In this document: piece by piece, positions 44,647 through 53,114 of the stretch
Numbering within the stretch: the stretch's first letter is position 1
How the letters are laid out: each line of letters begins with the position of its first letter
From: Porphyromonas cangingivalis
Lineage (GTDB): Bacteria; Bacteroidota; Bacteroidia; Bacteroidales; Porphyromonadaceae
Length of the DNA stretch: 64,000 nucleotides
Assembly (NCBI RefSeq): GCF_900638305.1
Contig: NZ_LR134506.1
Span: 2,294,001 to 2,358,000, forward strand
Direction: 5' to 3'
Notes under the pieces: model-generated
What the model was told of the DNA's origin: nothing
What the model saw: the letters and a program-made list of their open reading frames with translations, nothing else
Databases searched by the model: none
Program-made: the position numbers and the translations under genes

Positions 44647-45900
44647 ATGAAAGGTCTCAAGCCCATAGGAGATGCACGATTGTTTCACAACATACTGAAC
44701 CAGTTTATCTTGACGGGGTTCAGCTATATCGTGCCCATCTTGTTGATCCCGTTTCTGATCAATAGGATAGGGCTGGAGAAGTATGGGTTGGTCAACTTCG
44801 TCTTGGCTGTGTCGTTTTACTTCCAAGTGTTCATAGAGTTTGGGTTCGACCTGTCGAATGTCGGACTCATCGTGCCTGTACGGGACGACCGCAATGCCGT
44901 GAGCCGGATCGTGTCGGGGATATTGCAGACGAAGTTTTTGTTGCTCATCGTCTCGGGGCTTGTGCTTGGGGGGATCGTTGCCATTGTCCCTCAGTTCAGA
45001 GCACATTATGTCCTCTATATCCTCGCATATCTGCGTATAGCTGGGGTAGGGCTCGGGCTGACATGGCTCTTCCGCTCGATGGAGGACATGAAGTACATCA
45101 CACGGATCAGCCTTCCGATCAAGACCATCACCACCCTTCCCATCTTCTTCCTCGTCAAGGGCGAAGAGGACTATGTCTGGGTACTTGTGATCTTCATGCT
45201 GGAGTGCGTGATCTCGGGGGGCGTGTCGATCGTCTATGCCTTCAGGAGGTATGGGCTGTCGTGGGTGTGTCCGAGCCTGAGGGACTCAGAGGCCATGTTG
45301 CGGCACAGCTGGCCTTTCTTCACCACGACACTCCTTACGAAGATCTATCAGACGACCAATCCCGTCATCTTGGGATTGGTCAGCGGAGACTACTACGTAG
45401 GGGTGTACACGGCGGCGGAGAAACTGCACAACGCTTACGCTTCGTTCATCTCCCCACTGCTGGCTCATGTCCTCTATCCGTACTTCACTCGTGTGAAATC
45501 TTGGATCAAGATCAATCGTATCGTGGTGGTGGTGCTCCTCGTCAATCTTGTCTCCCTGGTCTGTATGTATCTGCTTGCTCCGTACCTCATCCCTTACATC
45601 ATCAAGTCGGGAGGGGATGAGATACTGAGCTACTTCAACATCTTCCTCTTGCTCCTCGTCATCAGTATCCCCAACGACCTCTTGGGCTTCCCCTATCTCG
45701 GGGTCATGGGCCACGTGGGCAAGGTCAATAGGACGACGATATGGGCTTCGGTCGCCTACCTGCTACTCGTCGGAGGACTGATCCTGACAGATCGGGTCTC
45801 TATCGTCAGTCTGATCATCGTCTTGATCCTTGTGAGTGCCATATCCCTATCCGGTCGAGGATGGTATATACGTAAGTATCAGAGTACTGTTTCGCATTGA
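44647..45900 (+). CDS. Wzx-type polysaccharide flippase
   Basis: 417 aa from the ATG at 44647 (MKGLKPIGDARLFHNILNQFILTGFSYIVP). The frame is open further upstream only because it runs through the 22-bp repeat array. About 12-14 membrane helices with the Wzx/PST pattern: NRIGLEKYGLVNF near helix 2, a central GDYYVGVYTAAEKLHNAYASF, and GLVSGDYY. It moves lipid-linked repeat units across the inner membrane. Confidence 0.9.
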   Translation: MKGLKPIGDARLFHNILNQFILTGFSYIVPILLIPFLINRIGLEKYGLVNFVLAVSFYFQVFIEFGFDLSNVGLIVPVRDDRNAVSRIVSGILQTKFLLLIVSGLVLGGIVAIVPQFRAHYVLYILAYLRIAGVGLGLTWLFRSMEDMKYITRISLPIKTITTLPIFFLVKGEEDYVWVLVIFMLECVISGGVSIVYAFRRYGLSWVCPSLRDSEAMLRHSWPFFTTTLLTKIYQTTNPVILGLVSGDYYVGVYTAAEKLHNAYASFISPLLAHVLYPYFTRVKSWIKINRIVVVVLLVNLVSLVCMYLLAPYLIPYIIKSGGDEILSYFNIFLLLLVISIPNDLLGFPYLGVMGHVGKVNRTTIWASVAYLLLVGGLILTDRVSIVSLIIVLILVSAISLSGRGWYIRKYQSTVSH

Positions 45901-45905
45901 ATGTC

Positions 45906-47144
45906 ATGAGTGGTTGTATCAGATATATGGCTTGGTTTTTGCTCTACTGCGGGCTACACTACATCGAGGGCTATCCACCGATGGGCGGTCTGCCTGTGGC
46001 TCAGCTGTGGAAGTTGCCTTTGCTGGCATACCTCCTTCTGCTGACGATCCGCAGCCGAAAGCGGAAGTTCGCCTTCGAGAAGAGCATCTACGGCTTCTCC
46101 ATCATCAGTACGCTCAATGTGGAATCGCTCTCCAATCCCCTCTACTCTCTCGCTCATGCGATGAAGCAACTGCCTCTCGTACTTTTCTTTCGTTTTTGGA
46201 TACATAAGTTCGACGGGCGAGTTGCCCGACTGGAGCGGATCATGTATAGTCTGGCTCAGTTTGTCTTACTCTCGTCGCTGGTGGTGCTTATAGGGCTGGT
46301 ATCTCCCATCGGGGGCTTCATCTCCGCAGACTCCTTCGGAATCGATAGTGCCATTTATTACTCAGGTATCTTGGGGTCTCCGCACGCAGCTTCGTCTTAC
46401 TTCGTGGCTGCCATCCTGATACTGCTGGACGGATTTGTCCGAAAGAGGTTTGGGAGGAGGCTCGAGAGGTGGTTCAACTTCGGGCTTATCTTGGTCGGTC
46501 TCGTGTCTGTCTTTCAGGCCTATGTGCGTACGGGGTGGCTGATGCTTCTTTTGGGTGTGGTCGTGATGCTCCTCCCGAAGCGAGTGACCTTGCACCGTGT
46601 GATCAAGTTCGGGGCACTGTCTCTCGTCCTCATCGGAGGGTTGGTGTACTTCTACGAGACCAATGAGCAGTTCAAGGCTCGCATCCTTGGTCGCAATGTT
46701 TATACCGAGGCATCGTCCGAAAGCATCGACGTGGCAGGGTCGGGGCGCACATCTTTTTGGCTGAATGGTATCGAAGGATGGAGCGAAGGGAGTATGTACG
46801 AACTCTTTTTCGGGCAAGGATACACAAAGGTTGTGGAGCGAAATCTCGAAAAGACAGGGCTGAGGGTCTTTTCTCACAACCAGTTTGTCGACTCCTTGGC
46901 CGAGCATGGGGTCTTCGGGTTGTTTTTCTTGGTAGGCTTCTTCGTGTGTCTCTATGTGTTCATCCGCAGGCATCGGCATTCGGAGTATTACCGACTGAAT
47001 ATGGCTCTCTTCTTCAGTGCGGTGATCTTTGCTTTCTTTCAGAATGAAATGTATTTCGACTACATGGTCATGTTCTCCCTGAGTCTGGCCTTGCTGGTGC
47101 TGTCGGATTCCCAACCCCTAAAAAACAATCAATATGCAGGATAA
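45906..47144 (+). CDS. Wzy-like O-antigen/capsule polymerase
   Basis: 412 aa, about 11-12 membrane helices, with the large loop between late helices that marks Wzy/WaaL proteins (NVYTEASSESIDVAGSGRTSFWLNGIEGW, and THNQF-like FSHNQFVDSLAEHGVFGLF). It joins repeat units at the periplasmic face. The start chosen is the ATG at 45906; an in-frame TTG at 45897 overlaps the wzx stop. Position between wzx and a GT fits polymerase better than ligase, but the two cannot be split by sequence alone. Confidence 0.82.
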   Translation: MSGCIRYMAWFLLYCGLHYIEGYPPMGGLPVAQLWKLPLLAYLLLLTIRSRKRKFAFEKSIYGFSIISTLNVESLSNPLYSLAHAMKQLPLVLFFRFWIHKFDGRVARLERIMYSLAQFVLLSSLVVLIGLVSPIGGFISADSFGIDSAIYYSGILGSPHAASSYFVAAILILLDGFVRKRFGRRLERWFNFGLILVGLVSVFQAYVRTGWLMLLLGVVVMLLPKRVTLHRVIKFGALSLVLIGGLVYFYETNEQFKARILGRNVYTEASSESIDVAGSGRTSFWLNGIEGWSEGSMYELFFGQGYTKVVERNLEKTGLRVFSHNQFVDSLAEHGVFGLFFLVGFFVCLYVFIRRHRHSEYYRLNMALFFSAVIFAFFQNEMYFDYMVMFSLSLALLVLSDSQPLKNNQYAG

Positions 47145-48198
47145 TATGGACAAAAAGATACTCACCGTCGGATGTGCATACAAGCCCGTCAAGGGGGGGA
47201 TAGGACAGGTCTTGGAGATATACGAGCAGTATATCTTCGAGGAGTTTGAGATCGTTGTCAACTCGGGTAAGAAAGGTCTTCACAACTGGCTTGTGCTGTT
47301 GTCTGCTATATTTGATTTTGTGCATAGACTCCTCTCAAATAAAGAGATAGAGATCGTGCACATCCACACAGCTTCGTACAACAGCTTCTACCGCTCTGCG
47401 ATATTTCTGCTCCTTGGGCGGATGTCGGGTAAGAAGGTCATCCTGCACATTCATGGCGGAGGCTTCAAAGAGTTTTATCACTCCAACCCCTCTCTCATCT
47501 GTCGGATCCTCCGCCGTGCTCACTGTATCGTCGTGCTGTCTCGCTCTTGGCAGGACTTCTTCAGTGGGGTGGTAAAGCGGAAGCTGATCGAGGTCGTGCC
47601 CAATCCCGTCGTCTTACCGAGCGAGGAAGAGTTGCAGAGGAGAGAGCAAAGCCCCCTCCTTCGGTTGCTGTTCTTGGGACTCCTGGACAGCCAAAAGGGT
47701 ATCTACGACCTGCTGGATGTGCTGGAGCGGGAAAAATCATGCTTCAGGGGAAGAGTCGTCCTGAACGTGGGTGGCAATGGTGATACCTCGGTGTTCGAAC
47801 GCCGGGTCATGGAAAAAGGTCTCTCCGATCTCGTCACCTTCCATGGATGGGTCTCCGGAGAGAAGAAAAAACAACTCTTGCTCGACTCGGATGTCTTTGT
47901 ACTGCCCTCCTATGTCGAGGGTCTACCGATGGCGATTCTCGAAGCCATGGGACACGGGCTGGCCATACTGTCCACCCCTGTCGGTGGTATCCCCGAGGTG
48001 GTGGATGAGAGCAGTGGATTCTTGATCCGTCCCGGAGATAAAGATGCTTTGGCAGAACGACTTAAGACCCTCTGTGACAACCCCGATATCCTAAATGCCT
48101 TGAAGAAGGGTTCTCGACGAGCCGGTGTGGCTTACTCGACCGATGCGGTCAGAGAGGTGCTCAATGGTGTGTATCAAAAAGTTTTGATGGAGGATTAG
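47134..48198 (+). CDS. GT4-family glycosyltransferase
   Basis: 354 aa GT-B fold enzyme. N-terminal CAYKPVKGGIGQVLEIYEQY with the Gly-rich loop, HIHGGGFKEFYH, and the C-terminal donor site with VLPSYVEGLPMAILEAMGHGLAILSTPVGGIPE carrying the EX7E pattern. It adds one sugar to the lipid-linked repeat unit. Donor unknown. It overlaps the wzy gene by 11 bp. Confidence 0.92.
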   Translation: MQDNMDKKILTVGCAYKPVKGGIGQVLEIYEQYIFEEFEIVVNSGKKGLHNWLVLLSAIFDFVHRLLSNKEIEIVHIHTASYNSFYRSAIFLLLGRMSGKKVILHIHGGGFKEFYHSNPSLICRILRRAHCIVVLSRSWQDFFSGVVKRKLIEVVPNPVVLPSEEELQRREQSPLLRLLFLGLLDSQKGIYDLLDVLEREKSCFRGRVVLNVGGNGDTSVFERRVMEKGLSDLVTFHGWVSGEKKKQLLLDSDVFVLPSYVEGLPMAILEAMGHGLAILSTPVGGIPEVVDESSGFLIRPGDKDALAERLKTLCDNPDILNALKKGSRRAGVAYSTDAVREVLNGVYQKVLMED

Positions 48199-48201
48199 AC
48201 A

Positions 48202-49560
48202 ATGGGCATGCAGTGGATACAACGAGTCACCGACAACTTAGCAGGTGCGTGGCAATACTTCTGTGCTCTGCGTCGTGTCAGAGGGAAGACGGTCGCAGAG
48301 ATAGAGGCATTCCAGTTTGAACAACTGAGGAGGCTGATCCGATTTGCGTGGGAAGAGATCCCTTTCTATCGCAAATACTGGGAGGCTCATGGCTTCGATC
48401 CGAGTAAGTTCCGACAGCTCCGAGATATGTCCCTCATCCCATGTATAGACAAAGAGATCGTCAGAGCCAACTGCGAGGATATGGTCCCTGAGAGTTACGA
48501 CCGAAAGCGACTCGTCAAGATCACCACAGGCGGAACGACCGGTATGCCTCTGACCTTCTATACCAATCGTGCAAAGACTAATGGCCGGGAGCTCGTCCAT
48601 GTGGCAAGGCAGTTTGTTTGTGGCTATCGTCGATGGCTCGACAACATCGTCATACTGCGCGGACTCAGGTTGGATGACAAGTTGCTGGAGCGAGGAGCCT
48701 ATGGGAGAAGGTATCTCGGTTCTTTGGGACGTGGACTGCTGATGTCGTCTTTTCATTTGACCGAGCAGACTTATCCGTACTACATCGCACAGATCCGACG
48801 AGAAGCACCGAAGTTCATAGTCGCCTATCCGAGTTCGCTCACCTTGCTTTGCTCGTTGATGAAGAAGCACCGAGAAGCTCCCTTTGACGGCTTGAGAGGT
48901 ACTGTTTGTTCATCCGAGACCGTCTATGACCGACAGCGAACGCTGGTGCGTGAAGTCCTTGGCGTGGAGATTTACTCCTTCTACGGTCACAGCGAGAAGA
49001 CGGTCTCTGCGATTCCCGATGCGGAGCACCGTATGCTGTTCGATCCGGCTTATGGTTATACAGAGTTTCTCGACGAAGACCTCGATAGCGTTACGACGGC
49101 AGGAGCCATGGCTCAGATCGTGACGACAGGCTTCCAAAACGATTATATGCCATTCATCCGCTACAAGACTTCTGACTATGTACAGGTGGATGACGACCCT
49201 CCGTGTGGCTTTACCCATGTCGCCCATCACATCATCGGCAGGGCTCAGGATTTTGTCTATGACAGACTGTGGAATAGGCGCACGTTCACTTGCTCGGACG
49301 ATATATTTTGGGAGCTGGAGGGGATCTCTGCCTATCAGTATCGACAGTATGAGGCCGGCAAGCTCACACTGTTGCTCGAGACCACTCCGTCGTTTGATCC
49401 CGATCTGGCTGAACACATACGGAGCGAGTCGGAGAAGTTTTTCGGGGATTGCGAGGTCGAAATAAAGTTCGTGGATAAGATCGAACGCACCTCCGCAGGC
49501 AAATTCAGATACTTTGTACAGTCCATCAATCACCAAGACAGAAGGGAGGATAAGTCATGA
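48202..49560 (+). CDS. CapK/PaaK-like adenylate-forming enzyme
   Basis: 452 aa, phenylacetate-CoA-ligase-like fold. Motifs: the AMP-binding loop KITTGGTTGMPL (about 103-114), FYGHSEKTVSAIP, a later FIRYKTSDYVQVD, and the C-terminal lysine region RTSAGKFRYF. These enzymes are common in capsule clusters, but what they activate is not known; an acyl or amino-acid modification of a sugar is the usual suggestion. It starts 3 bp after the GT gene and overlaps the next by 4 bp, so the four genes 48202-52405 read as one sub-block. Confidence 0.85.
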   Translation: MGMQWIQRVTDNLAGAWQYFCALRRVRGKTVAEIEAFQFEQLRRLIRFAWEEIPFYRKYWEAHGFDPSKFRQLRDMSLIPCIDKEIVRANCEDMVPESYDRKRLVKITTGGTTGMPLTFYTNRAKTNGRELVHVARQFVCGYRRWLDNIVILRGLRLDDKLLERGAYGRRYLGSLGRGLLMSSFHLTEQTYPYYIAQIRREAPKFIVAYPSSLTLLCSLMKKHREAPFDGLRGTVCSSETVYDRQRTLVREVLGVEIYSFYGHSEKTVSAIPDAEHRMLFDPAYGYTEFLDEDLDSVTTAGAMAQIVTTGFQNDYMPFIRYKTSDYVQVDDDPPCGFTHVAHHIIGRAQDFVYDRLWNRRTFTCSDDIFWELEGISAYQYRQYEAGKLTLLLETTPSFDPDLAEHIRSESEKFFGDCEVEIKFVDKIERTSAGKFRYFVQSINHQDRREDKS

Positions 49561-50600
49561 GAAGTATACTGTTTACCTTTGATTACGAACTGTATGGGGA
49601 TGGTACGGGAGACATCTTCAAGCACATCGTCGAGCCTACCGAGCGATTGTTTGAGATCGCCCGAGAGTATGGGATAAAGTACACGATATTCTTTGAAGTG
49701 ATCGAGTACTGGCACCTCAAAGCTCAATGGGAGCTCGGCAATGACATGGGGTATGTCCATGATCCAATCACTGCGATGGAGGATCAGCTCCGTAGAGCTT
49801 ACCTCGAAGGGCACGACATACAGTTGCATCTTCACCCTCAGTGGGTCGATGCTGTCTGGCATGGTGGGCGGTGGCAACTCAATATGTCCGAATGGTGCTT
49901 GGGTCGGTACGAGCGCGAGGGGGAGCACTCTCTGCTCAATCTGCTGAAACGAGGTAAGGATACCCTCGAAGGGATCATCCGCCCGATAGCCCCCGACTAC
50001 TCTTGTATTGCCCTTCGTGCCGGGGGGTACAATGCCCAGCCCTCACAGAGGATCATCGAAGCGATGCGTGAAGTGGGCTTGGTGATAGACTCTTCTATCT
50101 TCCCCGGGGGGCTTGAGGCCGGTCCTCGATGCAACTATGACTATACCGGTGTCGATCCCCGATTGGGATGGTGGTATGTCTCGGACTGTCTGGAGCGTCC
50201 TGTCGACGGAGCGACTGACCTCATCGAACTCCCTATCGTGGCTCTTCCGATACACAGATTCGAGAAATACCTCTCGACAGATCGGATGAGAGCTCTGCTC
50301 AAAAACAAAAAGTCCGCATCCGATACCTACTTCTCCAAAACGAGCCACAAAAAAAGTCTGTCGGGCAAGCTCAGATACTTCTTCGAGCAAGAGTGGCAGA
50401 CGTGGGACTTCTGTCTCTTTTCGAAGAGGCTGCATCGTCGCTTCTTGCAGGGCATCGAAGAGCAAGAGCGTGATACCCTTGTCCTTATAGGGCATCCCAA
50501 GAGTTTTGTCTTGGGTGAGAACTTTGAGACCCTGCTGAGGCTACTCCCCCACGGATATAGGGCTGTGACGGTCTCCGAATGGTATGAAAATCATAAATAA
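49557..50600 (+). CDS. Polysaccharide deacetylase-like protein (NodB-type fold)
   Basis: 347 aa. Looks like a divergent carbohydrate esterase 4 member: TFDYELYGDG (metal Asp at the start), a late metal pair HLHPQW instead of the usual HxxxH, then RAGGYN and IDSSIFPGG. It may deacetylate a HexNAc in the repeat unit. The unusual metal motif and cytoplasmic location (no signal peptide) suggest it acts on a precursor. It is coupled to the CapK-like gene by a 4-bp overlap. Confidence 0.78.
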   Translation: MRSILFTFDYELYGDGTGDIFKHIVEPTERLFEIAREYGIKYTIFFEVIEYWHLKAQWELGNDMGYVHDPITAMEDQLRRAYLEGHDIQLHLHPQWVDAVWHGGRWQLNMSEWCLGRYEREGEHSLLNLLKRGKDTLEGIIRPIAPDYSCIALRAGGYNAQPSQRIIEAMREVGLVIDSSIFPGGLEAGPRCNYDYTGVDPRLGWWYVSDCLERPVDGATDLIELPIVALPIHRFEKYLSTDRMRALLKNKKSASDTYFSKTSHKKSLSGKLRYFFEQEWQTWDFCLFSKRLHRRFLQGIEEQERDTLVLIGHPKSFVLGENFETLLRLLPHGYRAVTVSEWYENHK

Positions 50601-50612
50601 TCCCGAGAAATC

Positions 50613-51056
50613 ATGTTCAACGCGATCTATCTATACAGGCTCTCTCATTGGTTGTATCGGTATCATATCCCGATACTTCCGAAGCTGATCACCTTGCTTA
50701 TCTTCTTGATCTACAATAGCAAGATCCCTGCTCAAGCGAAGATCGGCAAGGGTTCGATGTTCGACTACGGGGGGATAGGTGTTGTGATCCATCAGGATGC
50801 TGTCATAGGTCAGAACTGCTACATCGGTCATGTGGTGACCATCGGTGGGGGCAACTCGAAGTACCCCGGTTGTCCCGTGATCGGTGACAATGTCACGATC
50901 AATAGAGGCAGTATTGTCTTCGGAGGCATCACCATCGGAAACAATGTCGTCATAGGAGCAAATGCCGTCGTCAACTTCCCCTGTCCCGACAACGCCGTCG
51001 TTGTGGGAAATCCCGGACGGATCGTGCGTATAAGGCAAACGCCCTCTGATGGGTAA
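50613..51056 (+). CDS. Hexapeptide-repeat acetyltransferase (serine acetyltransferase-like)
   Basis: 147 aa left-handed beta-helix enzyme. Short N-terminal helix part (YRLSHWLYRYHIPILPKLITLLIF), then hexapeptide turns IPAQAKIGKGSMFDYGGIGVVIHQDAVIGQNCYIGHVVTIGG, and the end VVGNPGRIVR, as in capsule O-acetyltransferases of the SAT branch. It probably O-acetylates a sugar of this polymer, not serine, since it lacks the full N-terminal domain of CysE. Twelve base pairs from the deacetylase. Confidence 0.88.
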   Translation: MFNAIYLYRLSHWLYRYHIPILPKLITLLIFLIYNSKIPAQAKIGKGSMFDYGGIGVVIHQDAVIGQNCYIGHVVTIGGGNSKYPGCPVIGDNVTINRGSIVFGGITIGNNVVIGANAVVNFPCPDNAVVVGNPGRIVRIRQTPSDG

Positions 51057-51186
51057 CTCATGACTTGATGAAAAAAGGTAGCAGAACGCAATGAAAACGG
51101 TTGTATAACTTGATGATGAGGGTTATCTAAGTTGATGACAAAAGCCATAAGGCTTGTTCTCGACCCTCAGACTCATTCGACTTCGA
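51055..51186 (+). repeat. Family B 22-bp tandem repeat, long degenerate array
   Basis: Six units at 51055, 51077, 51099, 51121, 51143 and 51165, 22 bp apart. The clearest are GGTTGTATAACTTGATGATG and GGTTATCTAAGTTGATGAC. It fills the only other large gap in the cluster. Confidence 0.6.
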
Positions 51187-51208
51187 TATAAAGATAAGGA
51201 GGTGAAAG

Positions 51209-52405
51209 ATGTTGCAAGCATTCCTAAAACTGAAGCAATACTGTGAGCGAGAGGACTTCAAAGGCTGGGATCCGTATGATGGCCTGAATTCGAAGATCTT
51301 TCAGGCTTTGCCGTTTTTGAAGCACTCGGCACTGTGTCGCCTTGTCGTCATTCAGGGGTTCAAGCGTTGTCCCATCAATCTCAGACCCTTGGCCCTTGTC
51401 CCCAAAGAGCACAATGCAAAGGGGATAGGGCTCTTCCTCCAAGGCTATTGCAACTTGTACAAACTTGTGAAGGTCGGACCCCACTTGGCGACACACTTCG
51501 GTAGCGAGGGGGTGTTGGCTATTCGGATCAGACATCTGGCGGACTTGCTTCTGACACTTCGTTCGCAAGGCGAGTACAGTGGGGCATGCTGGGGATACAA
51601 CTTCGACTGGCAGGCTCGCCGTCTCTTCCTCTTCCCCAGATACACTCCCACGGTCGTGGCGACCTACTTCTGTGCGACGGCACTCATGGAGGCCTATGAG
51701 ATCACCAAGGAACAGCGGTATCTCGATGTGGCTCTGTCATCGGCGGACTTTGTCGCCAAGGATCTGCATCGTACCCCCTACAAAGACGGATTCCTATTCT
51801 CTTACAGTCCATTGCACGGCAACGATACCGTCTTCAATGCCTCTTTGTTGGGAGCTGCTCTCCTGAGTCATGCCTATCGATATACCGGAAAGGCAGAGTA
51901 TCGGGATTTGGCTCGTCAGACCGTGCAGGCCTGTTGTCAGGGACAAGAGTCGGATGGATCATGGGTGTATGGGCTCCTGCCTGTGCAGGGATGGAAGGAT
52001 AGTTTTCATACGGGATACAATCTGGATGCCCTCATTGCCTATCAGACATTCACGGGCGATACCTCTTTTGCCGAAAATATAGAGCGAGGATTTGACTACT
52101 ACATTGCCAACTTCTTCGAGGAGGATGGCACGCCGAAATACTATCACGATCGTACCTATCCCATTGATATCCATTGTCCCGGACAGTTGTTGGTCACCCT
52201 GGCAAGGCTGGGTAAGTACGATGTGTATGAGACCCTTGCAGACAAAGTCATGGGGCGGACGATCAGTGATATGCAGGACAAGAAGGGGTACTTCTACTAT
52301 CAGATGAAGCCCGGACTGAGCTCCAAGATCTCTTACATGAGGTGGAGCAACGCCTTTATGTTCTATGCCATGTCGTATTATATGCTACACAGAAAAAGAC
52401 AATGA
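51209..52405 (+). CDS. Predicted (alpha/alpha)-barrel protein of the polysaccharide cluster
   Basis: 398 aa, no signal peptide. Regular helix pairs with aromatic and Gly turns (GACWGYNFDWQARR, SADFVAKDLHRTP, FSYSPLHGNDTVFNASLLGAALLSHAYRYTG, DSFHTGYNLDALIAYQ) resemble six-hairpin glycosidase or lyase-like toroids. The start GWDPYDGLNSKIF is shared with proteins found in many capsule clusters. Whether it cuts or modifies glycans is unknown. Its stop overlaps the next start by 4 bp (ATGA). Confidence 0.7.
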   Translation: MLQAFLKLKQYCEREDFKGWDPYDGLNSKIFQALPFLKHSALCRLVVIQGFKRCPINLRPLALVPKEHNAKGIGLFLQGYCNLYKLVKVGPHLATHFGSEGVLAIRIRHLADLLLTLRSQGEYSGACWGYNFDWQARRLFLFPRYTPTVVATYFCATALMEAYEITKEQRYLDVALSSADFVAKDLHRTPYKDGFLFSYSPLHGNDTVFNASLLGAALLSHAYRYTGKAEYRDLARQTVQACCQGQESDGSWVYGLLPVQGWKDSFHTGYNLDALIAYQTFTGDTSFAENIERGFDYYIANFFEEDGTPKYYHDRTYPIDIHCPGQLLVTLARLGKYDVYETLADKVMGRTISDMQDKKGYFYYQMKPGLSSKISYMRWSNAFMFYAMSYYMLHRKRQ

Positions 52406-53109
52406 AAGATATACAACAGATACTGTTGGGAGGGGTGGGAGTGTACCCTTTTGCTTCGGCAAGCGAACTCGTCGATCACGTGACGGCGCATCCTGCCATA
52501 TTGGTGGCGATCAACTCTGAAAAGATACTCCACGCCACAGACGAACTCAAAGCCATCTACAACCGCAATCTCGGTTATGCCGATGGTATCGGTGCGGTCT
52601 TTGTGCTCAAGAAGAAGGGCTATGCCGATGCTTGCAAGATCGCAGGGTGTGAGCTTTGGCTCAAGATCATAGAGAGGCTCGGACACGATAAGAGCTTTTA
52701 TCTCGTGGGAGGTAAGCCCGAAGTCATTGAGGAGACCGTCTGCAGGCTCCGAGACGAGTTTGCAGGCATCAATATCGTAGGCTATCGGGATGGTTACCTC
52801 AAGCCCGGAGAGGATGACGCTTTGATCCGTGACATTGGGGAGAAGAAGCCGGATGTCGTCTTTGTCGCCATGGGATCACCTAAGCAAGAGTTACTTATGG
52901 AGCGGATGCAGAAAGTGCATCCCGATGCGATATATCAGGGGCTGGGCGGTAGCTTCGATGTCTACACGGGGCGGGTGAAGAGGGCTCCCGAGTGGTGGAT
53001 CCGTCATAACCTTGAGTTTGCATACCGACTCATCCGCGAGCCGAAGCGTATCACTCGGCAGATCCATCTGGTACGTTTTATGTTCAAAGTAATAACCAAT
53101 AAGATATAA
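52402..53109 (+). CDS. WecG/TagA/CpsF-family glycosyltransferase
   Basis: 235 aa from the ATG at 52402 (MKDIQQILLGGVGVYPF). Family motifs: INSEKILHA, NRNLGYADGIGAVFVLKKKG, FYLVGGKPEVIEET, the core AMGSPKQELLM near 155, QGLGGSFDVYTGRVKRAP and WWIRHNLEFAYRLIREPKRI. WecG adds ManNAcA and TagA adds ManNAc to GlcNAc-PP-undecaprenol. With wecB and wecC in the same cluster, transfer of ManNAcA as the second sugar is likely. Confidence 0.92.
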   Translation: MKDIQQILLGGVGVYPFASASELVDHVTAHPAILVAINSEKILHATDELKAIYNRNLGYADGIGAVFVLKKKGYADACKIAGCELWLKIIERLGHDKSFYLVGGKPEVIEETVCRLRDEFAGINIVGYRDGYLKPGEDDALIRDIGEKKPDVVFVAMGSPKQELLMERMQKVHPDAIYQGLGGSFDVYTGRVKRAPEWWIRHNLEFAYRLIREPKRITRQIHLVRFMFKVITNKI

Positions 53110-53114
53110 GCCTT

